The notes below the pieces were generated by a model. It saw only the letters and a list, made by a program, of their open reading frames with translations. It ran no database searches and had not been told where the DNA came from. A stretch of 64,000 nucleotides of DNA from Caballeronia temeraria. GTDB taxonomy: Bacteria > Pseudomonadota > Gammaproteobacteria > Burkholderiales > Burkholderiaceae. The translations under genes were made by a program, and so were the position numbers. The stretch's first letter is position 1; every line of letters starts with the position of its first letter. The stretch lies in contig NZ_FCOI02000005.1 of the NCBI RefSeq assembly GCF_001544795.2, positions 190,402 through 254,401 on the forward strand. Reading direction: 5' to 3'. Below are positions 53,780-62,768 of this stretch, in pieces.

Positions 53780-53817
53780 GAGCGCGGGCTGCATTTGCGT
53801 GCAAATGGCCCGCGCTC
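53780..53817 (-). other. Intercistronic hairpin ahead of the FAH-family gene
   Basis: Stem GAGCGCGGGC-CATTTGC / GCAAATG-GCCCGCGCTC, 17 paired bases with a 2-base bulge and a 2-base loop. It is next to the palindrome CCTTATAAGG (53771-53780) and the ribosome site of the next gene. Without a T-tract it is more likely an RNA stabiliser, processing site or translation control than a terminator. Confidence 0.6.
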
Positions 53818-53841
53818 TCGTCCCCTCCTCCTGAAATCAGG

Positions 53842-56049
53842 TCAGATCAGACCCGCGCCGCGCGCCCACTTGTACTTCGCGCCGAGCACCGCGACGGGCA
53901 GTTCCGTCGAATAAGCGTAGGCCGGCACGCCGTGTTCGTACAGATATTCGGCGGCTTCCTCCACTTGCACGTCGCCCGCGAGCGAGGCCACGATCGGCTT
54001 CTCGATGCCGAGCGCCTTCATCTCCTCCTTCACTTCGATGACGAGCTTCGCGAAGACCATCGGCGGCGTGATGATCGTGTGCCAGTAGCCGAGGATGATC
54101 GAATGGATGCGATCGTCCTCCAGTCCCAGCCGGATCGTGTTCTTGTACGTCGACGGCGGCTCGCCCCCGGTGATGTCGACAGGATTGCCCGCCGCGCCGA
54201 ACGGCGGGATGAACTTGCGGAACGCGGCGTCGAGATCGTCGGGCATCGTCATCAGCGAGAGGCCGTTATCGACGCACGCATCGGACAGCAGCACGCCCGA
54301 GCCGCCCGCGCCGGTGATGATGACCGTGTTCTCGCCCTTGGGCGTCGGCAGCTTCGGAATGCCGCGCGCGAATTCGAGCAGATCGCGCAACGAGCGGGCG
54401 CGGATCACGCCGCATTGCTGGAACACGTCCTCGTAGATCTTGTCGTTGCCCGCGAGCGCGCCCGTGTGCGAGCTGGCCGCGCGCGCGCCGAGGCTCGTGC
54501 GTCCCGCCTTCAGCACGACGACCGGCTTCTTCTTCGACACGCGCTTCGCGGCTTCGGCGAACGATCGTCCGTCCTTCAGATCCTCGCAATGCTGCGCGAT
54601 GATCTCGGTGTTGTCGTCCTGCTCGAAGAACGTGAGCAGATCGTCTTCATCGATATCGCTCTTGTTGCCCAACCCGACGATCGCCGATACGCCCATCTTC
54701 GCCGAGCGCGAGAAGCCGATGATCGCCATGCCGATGCCGCCCGACTGCGACGACAACGCCGCCTTGCCCTTCACGTCGTACGGCGTGCAGAACGTCGCGC
54801 ACAGGTTCTTCGGCGTGTAGTAGAAGCCGTAGATATTCGGCCCCATCATGCGGATGTCGTACTGACGCGCGATCTTCACGATCTCTTCCTGACCTTCGTG
54901 ATTGCCCGTCTCAGCAAAGCCCGACGGAATCAGCACCGCGCCCGGAATCTTCTTCTCGCCCACTTCGACGAGCGCTTGCGCCACGAACTTCGCCGGAATC
55001 GCGAACACGGCGACGTCGATCACGCCGGGCACGTCCTTCACGCTCTTGTACGCCTTGCGGCCCATGATCTCGTCGGCTTTCGGATGGATCGGATAGATCG
55101 CGCCCTGGTAGCCGCCGTTGATGAGGTTCTTCATCACCGAGTTGCCGATCTTGCCGTCCTCGTTCGACGCGCCGATCACCGCGACCGCGTCCGGCTTCAT
55201 GATGCGGTTCATCTGCGCGACGATCTGCTCCTGCGTCGGCCGATAGCGCGGCGCGGCCGGCTCGAAATCCATCACGATGCGCACGTCCGCCGCGACCGCG
55301 CCGCTCGGGCTCGCGAACACCGGATTCAGGTCCATCTCGGAGATTTGCGGGAAATCGTCGATGAGACGCGACACGCGCTCGATCAGCGTGATGAGCGCCT
55401 CGCGATGCACCGGTTCCGCGCCGCGCACGCCGCGCAGCACTTCGGCGGCCTGGATGCCGTCGAGCATCGACGCGGCTTCCTCGCGCGTCACGGGCGCGAG
55501 GCGGAACGTCACGTCCTTCAGCACTTCGACGAGCACGCCGCCGAGACCGAACGCGATCAGCTTGCCGAACGACGGATCGGTCACCGCGCCGATGATCACT
55601 TCCTGCCCCGCGCCGACCATCTGCTGGACCTGCACGCCGACGAGCGTCGCGTTCGGGTCGTACTGCTTCGCGTTCGAGATGATCGTGTCGAAACCGGCGC
55701 GCACGTCGGCTTCGTTCTTCACGTTGACGAGCACACCGCCCGCCTCGGTCTTATGCAGGATTTCGGGCGAAACGATCTTCAGCACCACCGGAAAGCCGAT
55801 GAACGACGCGAGCTTCGCGGCATCGTCCGCCGACTTCGCGACGCCTTCCTGCGGCACCGCGATGCCGTATGCATCGCAGACGAGCTTGCCTTCGGGCGCC
55901 GTCAGCGACGTGCGGCCCTCGGCCTTCACGCGATCGAACACTTCCGCGACGCGGCGTTGCGCGTCGGGTGCATGGAGCGGGACGACCGCCGCCGCGTGCG
56001 TGGATGAGTTGGCTGCTTCGCTGCGTTCCTGGACTACCGTGCTGTTCAT
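53842..56049 (-). CDS. Acetate-CoA ligase (ADP-forming) family protein
   Basis: A 735-residue fusion of both subunits of an NDP-forming acyl-CoA synthetase. Residues about 30-260 are the ATP-grasp subunit (GFPVVLKIVSPEILHKTEAGGV, DLNPVFAS); from 285 on come the CoA-binding domain (AVAVIGASNEDGKIGNSVMKNL) and ligase-CoA domains with the phospho-histidine in SSHTGALAGND. It interconverts acyl-CoA + ADP + Pi and acid + ATP. Third gene of the operon behind frc (83-base gap with a hairpin), it may activate the pathway acid or harvest ATP from its thioester product. Confidence 0.88.
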   Translation of the reverse strand: MNSTVVQERSEAANSSTHAAAVVPLHAPDAQRRVAEVFDRVKAEGRTSLTAPEGKLVCDAYGIAVPQEGVAKSADDAAKLASFIGFPVVLKIVSPEILHKTEAGGVLVNVKNEADVRAGFDTIISNAKQYDPNATLVGVQVQQMVGAGQEVIIGAVTDPSFGKLIAFGLGGVLVEVLKDVTFRLAPVTREEAASMLDGIQAAEVLRGVRGAEPVHREALITLIERVSRLIDDFPQISEMDLNPVFASPSGAVAADVRIVMDFEPAAPRYRPTQEQIVAQMNRIMKPDAVAVIGASNEDGKIGNSVMKNLINGGYQGAIYPIHPKADEIMGRKAYKSVKDVPGVIDVAVFAIPAKFVAQALVEVGEKKIPGAVLIPSGFAETGNHEGQEEIVKIARQYDIRMMGPNIYGFYYTPKNLCATFCTPYDVKGKAALSSQSGGIGMAIIGFSRSAKMGVSAIVGLGNKSDIDEDDLLTFFEQDDNTEIIAQHCEDLKDGRSFAEAAKRVSKKKPVVVLKAGRTSLGARAASSHTGALAGNDKIYEDVFQQCGVIRARSLRDLLEFARGIPKLPTPKGENTVIITGAGGSGVLLSDACVDNGLSLMTMPDDLDAAFRKFIPPFGAAGNPVDITGGEPPSTYKNTIRLGLEDDRIHSIILGYWHTIITPPMVFAKLVIEVKEEMKALGIEKPIVASLAGDVQVEEAAEYLYEHGVPAYAYSTELPVAVLGAKYKWARGAGLI

Positions 56050-56089
56050 TTGGTGCGTCTCCGTTTATTTGGGCGTGCAGGGGCCTGCG

Positions 56090-56109
56090 CCGCCTTCTCT
56101 CGAAGGCGG
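56090..56109 (-). other. Hairpin between frc and the ADP-forming ligase gene
   Basis: Perfect 8-bp stem CCGCCTTC / GAAGGCGG with a 4-base loop in the 83-base spacer, no T-tract. Probably an mRNA structural element inside the operon. Confidence 0.5.
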
Positions 56110-56132
56110 ACGTCAGTGCATGGCAAAGTTCT

Positions 56133-57395
56133 TTAAATCGCGCCGAGGCTCTTCAGCGTGGCGATCTGGTCGGGCGAGTAGCCGAGTTCGGTCATGACTT
56201 CGTCGGTGTGTTCGCCGAGCAGCGGCGAGCGCACGACTTCGGTCGGGCTGTCGGACAATTTGATCGGATTGCCGACCGTCAGGTACTTGCCGCGCACCGG
56301 ATGATCCACTTCGACGACGGTGCCCGTCTTGCGCAGCGACGGCTCTTCGGCAATCTCCTTCATCGAGAGAATCGGGCCGCACGGAATGTCGTGCTTGTTG
56401 AGGATCTCCATCGCCTGGAACTTGGTCTTCGACATCGTCCAGCGCTCGATTTCATCGAAGATCTGCTTCAGATGCGGCAGGCGCGCGTTCGGCGTCTTGT
56501 AATCCGGATGGTCGATCCATTCCTCCTTGCCGATCACCTTGCAGATTTCGCCCCACACCGGCGCCTGCGTGATGAAGTAGATGTACGCGTTCGGATCGGT
56601 TTCCCAGCCCTTGCACTTCAGAATCCAACCCGGCTGGCCGCCGCCCGATGCATTGCCCGCGCGCGGCACCGCTTCGCCGAAGCTGCCGTTCGGGTACTGC
56701 GGGTACTCTTTCATCACGCCGGTGCGTTCGAGCCGCTGCTGGTCGCGCAGCTTCACGCGGCAAAGGTTGAGCACGCCGTCCTGCATCGCGGCGAGCACTT
56801 TCTGGCCGCGTCCGCTCGTGTTGCGCTGATACAGCGCCGTGACGATGCCGAGCGCGAGATGCAGGCCGGTGCCCGAGTCGCCGATCTGCGCGCCGGTGAC
56901 CGTCGGCGGGCCGTCGTCGAAGCCGGTGGTCGAGGCCGCGCCGCCCGCGCATTGCGCGACGTTTTCGTAGACCTTGCAGTCTTCATACGGTCCAGGACCA
57001 AAGCCTTTCACCGACGCGACGATCATCCGCGGATTCAGCTCCTGGATGCGCTCCCACGTGAAGCCCATGCGATCGAGCGCGCCCGGCGCGAAGTTCTCGA
57101 CGAGCACGTCGCACTTCTTCACGAGCGTCTCGAGCACCTTTTTGCCTTCGGGATTCTTCGTGTCGATGGTGATCGAGCGCTTGTTGTGGTTCAGCATCGT
57201 GAAGTAGAGGCTGTCGGCGTCGGGGATATCGCGCAACTGCTCGCGCGTGATGTCGCCCGCGCCCGCGCGCTCGACCTTGATGACGTCGGCGCCGAACCAC
57301 GCGAGCAGCTGCGTGCAGGTCGGTCCCGACTGGACGTGCGTGAAGTCCAGGATGCGCACGCCGTCCAGCGCCTTGCCAGAAGTGTTCACCGTCAT
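56133..57395 (-). CDS. frc: Formyl-CoA transferase (class III CoA-transferase)
   Basis: A 420-residue protein that follows Oxalobacter FRC closely: [73 protein letters not shown], catalytic Asp173 in [10 protein letters not shown], the glycine loop GGGQPGW and [14 protein letters not shown] moves CoA from formyl-CoA to oxalate (other acids in relatives). The ATG at 57395 has GGGAG 9 bases upstream; a TTG five codons earlier is rejected. It is 45 bases behind the ThDP-enzyme gene in the same operon. Confidence 0.9.
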   Translation of the reverse strand: MTVNTSGKALDGVRILDFTHVQSGPTCTQLLAWFGADVIKVERAGAGDITREQLRDIPDADSLYFTMLNHNKRSITIDTKNPEGKKVLETLVKKCDVLVENFAPGALDRMGFTWERIQELNPRMIVASVKGFGPGPYEDCKVYENVAQCAGGAASTTGFDDGPPTVTGAQIGDSGTGLHLALGIVTALYQRNTSGRGQKVLAAMQDGVLNLCRVKLRDQQRLERTGVMKEYPQYPNGSFGEAVPRAGNASGGGQPGWILKCKGWETDPNAYIYFITQAPVWGEICKVIGKEEWIDHPDYKTPNARLPHLKQIFDEIERWTMSKTKFQAMEILNKHDIPCGPILSMKEIAEEPSLRKTGTVVEVDHPVRGKYLTVGNPIKLSDSPTEVVRSPLLGEHTDEVMTELGYSPDQIATLKSLGAI

Positions 57396-57440
57396 GGCTT
57401 TGTCTCCCAAATCTCTCTTACGACGTTTATAGGTTCACAT

Positions 57441-59207
57441 TTATTTGTACATCGTCTGCGCCATCGTGCCGGGCGCGTAGACAGTCGGATCGACCCAGAT
57501 GTTGATGACCGCGCTCTTGCCCGTCTTCGCGATCGACTCGCGCGCCCGCTGCAACGCGCCCGCGATCTTTGACGCTTCGCGCACTTCCTCGCCGTAGCCG
57601 CCGAGCATTTCGGCGAAGCGGCCATACGGCACATCCGACAGCAGATTGCCCACGTTGCCGCGCTCTTCGCCGTACTTCGCGAGCTGGCCGTAGCGGATCT
57701 GGTTCATCGCGGAGTTGTTGCCGATCACCGCGATATACGGCACGCCGAAGCGGTTCGCGGTTTCCATGTCGAAAGACGTCATGGAGAACGCGCCGTCGCC
57801 GTAATAGCAAAGCACTTCTTTCTCCGGATTGGCAAGCCCCGCCGCAATCGCAAAGCCCGTGCCGACGCCGAGCGAGCCGAGCGCGCCCGGGTCCATCCAC
57901 TGGCCGGGGCGGCGCGGACGCACGGCCTGCGCGGAAATCGTCACGACATCGCCGCCGTCGCCGATGTAGATCGTGTCGTCGGACAGGAACTGGTTGATCT
58001 CGTGCGCGACGCGATATGGATGGATCGGGCTGGCATCGGACGTAAAGAGCGGCATCAGCTTGGCCGTGGCGGTTTCTTCCAGCGCCGTGAGTTCCTGCAT
58101 CCACTTCTGGCGCGCCTGGCGCTTGTCGTTCTTCAGACGCCCGCTCGCCGCCTGCAGCGCCGCGCCGAGAATCGCGCCCGGATCGCCGACGAGGCCCAGA
58201 TCGATATCGCGATTCTTGCCGACCGTGCGGTAATCCATGTCGATCTGCACCAGCTTCAGATCCTTGCTAATGCGCTTGCCGTAGCCCATGCGGAAATCGA
58301 ACGGCGTGCCGACGATCACGATCAGATCCGCCTTCGCGAAGGCCTGCGAGCGCGTGCGGTCGAAGTGATGCGGATCGCCCGGCGGCAAGAGGCCGCGGCT
58401 CGCGCCGTTGAAATAGCCGGGAATGTCGAGGCCGCGCAGGAGCGCGATCGCTTCTTCGTGGCCGCGCGCGGTCCACACTTGCTGGCCGTAGAGAATCGCC
58501 GGGCGCTCGGAATTCACGAGCAGATCGGCGAGCTGTTCGATGGAAGCCGGATCGCCGACCGATTTCGTCGACGCGCGATAGCGGCCCGGCTGAGGAATCA
58601 CGGCTTTGGTGACGTCGATTTCACGGTCGAGCACGTCGCGCGGAATTTCCAGATACGCCGGGCCGGGCGCGCCGTTGAAGGCTTCGCGGGCGGCCATCGA
58701 GATCATGTCGGCGACGCGCTCGGTGCTCGGCACGGTCGCGGCGAACTTGGTGATCGGCGCCATCATGTCGACATGCGGCAGATCCTGCAGCGAGCCCATC
58801 TTGTGCTGCGTCAGCGCGCCCTGCCCGCCGATATGGATGATCGGGCTTTCCGAGCGGAACGCCGTGGCGACGCCCGTCACCGCGTTCGTGCATCCGGGAC
58901 CGGCCGTCGTCACGACGCAGCCGAGCTTGCCGGTCTGACGCGCGTAGCCGTCGGCGGCGTGGGCGGCGACCTGCTCGTGGCGCACGTCGATGATGCGGAT
59001 GCCTTCGTCGACGCAACCGTCGTAAATATCGATGATGTGGCCGCCGCACAGCGTGAAGATCGTATCGACGCCTTCGTTCTTCAAAGCACGGGCGACCAGA
59101 TGGCCGCCCGAAACGACGCCCGCGCCGCGGGTCTTCTGCTTCAGCGTGTCATCGGCGGTGGTGGTGGCTGGAGCGACTTCAGGGCGGCTGCTGACGACTT
59201 CGGACAT
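57441..59207 (-). CDS. ThDP-dependent lyase/decarboxylase (2-hydroxyacyl-CoA lyase or acetolactate-synthase-like)
   Basis: A 588-residue thiamine-diphosphate enzyme of the acetolactate synthase / oxalyl-CoA decarboxylase / 2-hydroxyacyl-CoA lyase superfamily. Catalytic Glu78 is in DVRHEQVAAHAADGYAR; the cofactor motif is YYGDGAFSMTSF...VIGNN. Context with frc suggests oxalyl-CoA decarboxylase, but the Tyr-Glu pair of that enzyme (Y120-E121 in Oxalobacter) is Leu140-Gln141 here (GSLQDLPHVD), closer to the Phe-Gln of lyases and synthases. So a formyl-CoA-forming or -using C-C lyase is equally likely. GGAGGAG precedes the ATG. First gene of the leftward operon. Confidence 0.82.
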   Translation of the reverse strand: MSEVVSSRPEVAPATTTADDTLKQKTRGAGVVSGGHLVARALKNEGVDTIFTLCGGHIIDIYDGCVDEGIRIIDVRHEQVAAHAADGYARQTGKLGCVVTTAGPGCTNAVTGVATAFRSESPIIHIGGQGALTQHKMGSLQDLPHVDMMAPITKFAATVPSTERVADMISMAAREAFNGAPGPAYLEIPRDVLDREIDVTKAVIPQPGRYRASTKSVGDPASIEQLADLLVNSERPAILYGQQVWTARGHEEAIALLRGLDIPGYFNGASRGLLPPGDPHHFDRTRSQAFAKADLIVIVGTPFDFRMGYGKRISKDLKLVQIDMDYRTVGKNRDIDLGLVGDPGAILGAALQAASGRLKNDKRQARQKWMQELTALEETATAKLMPLFTSDASPIHPYRVAHEINQFLSDDTIYIGDGGDVVTISAQAVRPRRPGQWMDPGALGSLGVGTGFAIAAGLANPEKEVLCYYGDGAFSMTSFDMETANRFGVPYIAVIGNNSAMNQIRYGQLAKYGEERGNVGNLLSDVPYGRFAEMLGGYGEEVREASKIAGALQRARESIAKTGKSAVINIWVDPTVYAPGTMAQTMYK

Positions 59208-59274
59208 TGTTGTCTCCTCCTCGATGGGGGTTGTGTGTGCGATCCCGGAACGTCGCGCTGCGTGCCGGTTGCTG

Positions 59275-59291
59275 TGATATACAATATTCCA
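59275..59291 (-). promoter_or_regulatory. Operator-like site upstream of the ThDP-enzyme operon
   Basis: TGATATACAATATTCCA, 68 bases upstream of the ATG at 59207, shares TGATATACA with three other sites in this locus. It lies in the 355-base divergent region 59208-59562, which otherwise holds no gene. Candidate binding site of the local GntR regulator. Confidence 0.6.
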
Positions 59292-59481
59292 CACACAGTA
59301 TTAGTCAACTGTAGACCGATCGATGAAAACCCTGTGATGCACTGCACGATGCGTTGAAATGCCTGTCATGTGTGGCGTTGGCGGTTTCTCATTTTGCATC
59401 GCGTCAACCGCTGTACTTCTTCCGGCGTTGCCAAACCTCACACGCGACCACTCGACGAAAGTTTTTTGTTCGCCTTGAAAT

Positions 59482-59500
59482 CTGATATACAGTATTTCAG
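59482..59500 (+). promoter_or_regulatory. Palindromic operator-like site upstream of sucC
   Basis: CTGATATACAGTATTTCAG is an almost perfect dyad (CTGATATAC-A-GTATTTCAG, one mismatched pair) 63 bases upstream of the sucC ATG. It is the best-formed copy of the motif and defines the likely full operator of a dimeric FadR-type regulator. Confidence 0.65.
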
Positions 59501-59562
59501 CGTGCCATCGACGATGCTTTTTCCGGCTCGCTCATTCCCATCAGAGGACATCAGGAGACGCA

Positions 59563-60761
59563 ATGAACATCCACGAGTACCAGGCGAAAGCGCTGCTGCG
59601 AAAGTACGGCGTTGCCGTGCCGGAAGGCCGTGTCGCCTTCTCCGCGCAGGAAGCCGCCGATGCGGCCCGCGCGCTACCCGGACCCGTGTGGGTCGTGAAG
59701 TCGCAGATTCACGCGGGCGGGCGCGGCGCGGGGCGTTTTGCCAACGATCCGGACGGAAAAGGCGGCGTGCGCGTCGTGAAGTCGGTGGACGACGTGCGTG
59801 AAAACGCGCAGAAGATGCTCGCGTCGGTGCTCGTCACGAAGCAGACCGGGCCGGCGGGCAAGGAAGTGAAGCGGCTCTACATCGAGGAAGGCTGCGATAT
59901 CGCACGGGAGCTGTATCTCGGCATGCTGGTGGATCGCGCCACGTCGCGCATCACGATCATGGCGTCGACGGAAGGCGGCATGGAGATCGAGGAAGTCGCG
60001 CATCGCACGCCGGAGAAGATTCTCAAGGTCGCGATCGATCCGGCGACGGGCCTGCAGCCGTTTCACACGCGCCAGATCGCGTTCGGGCTCGGTCTCTCCG
60101 GCAATCAGATCAAGGCTGCGTCGAAGTTCATCACGGCGCTGTATCAGGCGTTCGTCGATCTGGACGCGTCGATCGTCGAAGTGAATCCGCTCGTCGTGAC
60201 CGGTTCGGGCGATGTCATGGCGCTCGACGCCAAGCTCAATTTCGACGACAACGCGCTCTATCGGCATCCGGATATCGAAAAGCTGCGCGACGAGGACGAG
60301 GAAGATCCGGCCGAAATCGAAGCGGCGAAGCACGGCCTCAATTATGTGAAGCTCGACGGCAACATCGGCTGCATGGTGAACGGCGCGGGCCTCGCGATGG
60401 CCACGATGGACATCATCAAGCTCTACGGCGGCGAGCCGGCGAACTTTCTCGACGTCGGCGGCGGCGCGACGCAGGAACGCGTCGCGACCGCGTTCAAGCT
60501 GATTCTGCGCGATCCGAAAGTGCGCGGGATTCTCGTCAACATCTTCGGCGGCATCATGCGCTGCGACGTGATCGCGCAAGGCGTGGTCGCGGCCGCGCGC
60601 GAGATCGATCTGGGCGTGCCGCTCGTCGTGCGCCTCGCGGGCACGAATGTCGATGCGGGCCGCGAGATTCTGCGCACGTCCGGTCTCACCATCATCCCCG
60701 CCGACAATCTCGCCGATGCTGCCGACAAGATCGTCAGCGCCGTCGCTCAAGGAGCCGCTAA

Positions 60762-60765
<4 letters not shown>
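59563..60765 (+). CDS. sucC: Succinate/malate-CoA ligase beta subunit, locus-specific copy
   Basis: A 400-residue ATP-grasp subunit: [76 protein letters not shown] and [15 protein letters not shown]. It forms a thioester from a dicarboxylate and CoA with ATP or GTP. The N-terminal nucleotide region shows an unusual insertion, [14 protein letters not shown], where SucC has GKAGG. Burkholderiaceae normally carry the housekeeping sucCD elsewhere, so this pair is probably dedicated to the local pathway; a malate-CoA (MtkAB-like) role is possible. AGGAGA precedes the ATG. Confidence 0.88.
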
Positions 60766-61634
<869 letters not shown>

Positions 61635-61640
61635 AAAGAA

Positions 61641-61668
61641 AGGCCGCGCGGCAAACGCCACGCGGCCT
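61641..61668. terminator. Terminator shared by sucD and the GntR gene
   Basis: Stem AGGCCGCG-GGC / GCC-CGCGGCCT with loop AAAC and two single-base mismatches. On the minus strand it is followed by TTTCTTTTTA, a better T-tract than on the plus side, so it ends the leftward GntR transcript and probably sucCD too. Confidence 0.75.
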
Positions 61669-61699
61669 CTTCTACTGGTACTAAGCCATCAATCCCGCA

Positions 61700-62443
61700 T
61701 CAGTCCAGAAAGTCGCAATTCGCCTCGACGAACGCCGCCAGATCCAGCGAATGCTGCTTCACGAGCCGCTCGACCAGCTCCGTGTCCCGCTTCTCCAGCG
61801 CCTCGATGATCCGCATGTGATCGACGATCGAGCGCGACGCCCGGTCGCTCTGCGAGATCGTCATCTTACGGATGGCGCGCACGTGCACGAAGATGTTCTT
61901 GATCGTGTCGAAGATGATTTCCGACTTCGCCAGCCGCACGATCGCCGAATGGAACGCGATATTCGCTTCCGAATACTCGTCGATATGCTCGGCGGGCGTC
62001 GAGTCGCGGAAATTGTCGAACATGTGGCGCAGATGGGCGATTTCCTCGTCCGTCGCGCGCTGCGTCGCGAGGCGCGCCGCCATGCTCTCCAGCGCCGCCC
62101 ACATATGGATCATCTCGACGATCTCGCGCTTGGTCTTGCGCAAGATATAGACGCCGCGGCGCGGCACCGTGCGCAGAAACCCTTCCTGCTCGAGCAATGT
62201 CATGGCCTCGCGGATCGGCGTGCGCGACACGCCGAGCGCTTCGGTCAGCTCTTTCTCGTCGAGACGGATTTCTTCCCGCGAACGATAGATGTCCGCCTCG
62301 GCGATCGCCTGCCGCAGTTTCGCGTACGCCTGATCGCGCAGCGAAACCGTGGCGTTGATCGGCTCCAGCGAAAGCGTCAGCCCCGACGGACGGACCTCAG
62401 GGCGAACTTCCGGCCTGTCTACGGATTGAGTATCAGATGGCAT
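61700..62443 (-). CDS. GntR family regulator, FadR/FCD subfamily
   Basis: A 247-residue regulator. After a Pro-rich N-terminus comes the winged helix (AYAKLRQAIAEADIYRSREEIRLDEKELTEALGVSRTPIREAMTLLEQEG) and the FCD effector domain with metal-ligand-type residues (ANIAFHSAIVRLA, DHMRIIEALEKRD). Such proteins respond to organic acids. It lies inside the frc/sucCD/panE-like locus and four similar DNA sites flank the units, so it is the probable local regulator. The ATG at 62443 lacks a good ribosome site; the overlapping small ORF may supply coupling. Confidence 0.88.
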   Translation of the reverse strand: MPSDTQSVDRPEVRPEVRPSGLTLSLEPINATVSLRDQAYAKLRQAIAEADIYRSREEIRLDEKELTEALGVSRTPIREAMTLLEQEGFLRTVPRRGVYILRKTKREIVEMIHMWAALESMAARLATQRATDEEIAHLRHMFDNFRDSTPAEHIDEYSEANIAFHSAIVRLAKSEIIFDTIKNIFVHVRAIRKMTISQSDRASRSIVDHMRIIEALEKRDTELVERLVKQHSLDLAAFVEANCDFLD

Positions 62444-62654
62444 TGATGGCTTGATTTCCCAAGTGCGGACGGCCAGCGTCGACACGCTTGCCCGAACCGC
62501 CGTTCTGGTCTTCCGCCGCGAGTCCGGCGAAGCGACCGTGATCCTGTGCGCGCTGCAGCATGCTCTGCGGCACCGCCGACGCAATCATAAACGTAACACC
62601 CGCACCCACGGCAACCAGCGCGAATCCGACAACAACCAACAGGGCGATGCTCAT
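62433..62654 (-). CDS. Small membrane ORF overlapping the GntR gene (73 aa)
   Basis: A 73-residue frame starting MSIALLVVVGFALVAVGAGVTF, a single N-terminal helix, then a polar tail (QSMLQRAQDHGRFAGLAAED). GGAG lies 7 bases upstream of the ATG, and an ideal sigma70 promoter is just ahead. Its end overlaps the GntR start by 11 bases, so it could be a leader ORF that couples translation, or a small membrane protein in its own right. Confidence 0.6.
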   Translation of the reverse strand: MSIALLVVVGFALVAVGAGVTFMIASAVPQSMLQRAQDHGRFAGLAAEDQNGGSGKRVDAGRPHLGNQAINAI

Positions 62655-62687
62655 CTCAGGCTCCGGTTAAATCACTCAAGAGCCCTC

Positions 62688-62716
62688 ATTATATGTTGCA
62701 ACGCAACAGCGCGCAA
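62688..62716 (-). promoter_or_regulatory. Sigma70 promoter overlapped by a 9-bp dyad
   Basis: On the minus strand TTGCGC (complement of 62711-62716), 17-base spacer, then TATAAT (complement of 62688-62693). A perfect inverted repeat ATATGTTGC (62691-62699) / GCAACATAT (62713-62721) covers nearly the whole promoter. This drives the small ORF and GntR gene and looks like an autoregulatory repression site. Confidence 0.7.
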
Positions 62717-62729
62717 CATATTTTGCATC

Positions 62730-62740
62730 TTGTATATCAG
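62730..62740 (-). promoter_or_regulatory. Operator-like site upstream of the GntR promoter
   Basis: The complement reads CTGATATACAA, extending to CTGATATACAAGAT, the same 14 bases as at the panE-like promoter. It lies just upstream of the -35 element described at 62711-62716. Confidence 0.6.
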
Positions 62741-62768
62741 AAACAACGCTGGTGCCTTCGTCTGCAGT

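Noticed and set aside
57441..59207. Calling the ThDP enzyme oxalyl-CoA decarboxylase (oxc)
   Set aside because: Context fits, but the Tyr-Glu active-site pair is missing and the sequence reads closer to lyase/synthase relatives, so only a superfamily name is given.
58002..59357. Long rightward frame opposite the ThDP enzyme gene
   Set aside because: Arg/Ala/His-rich antisense translation without motifs.
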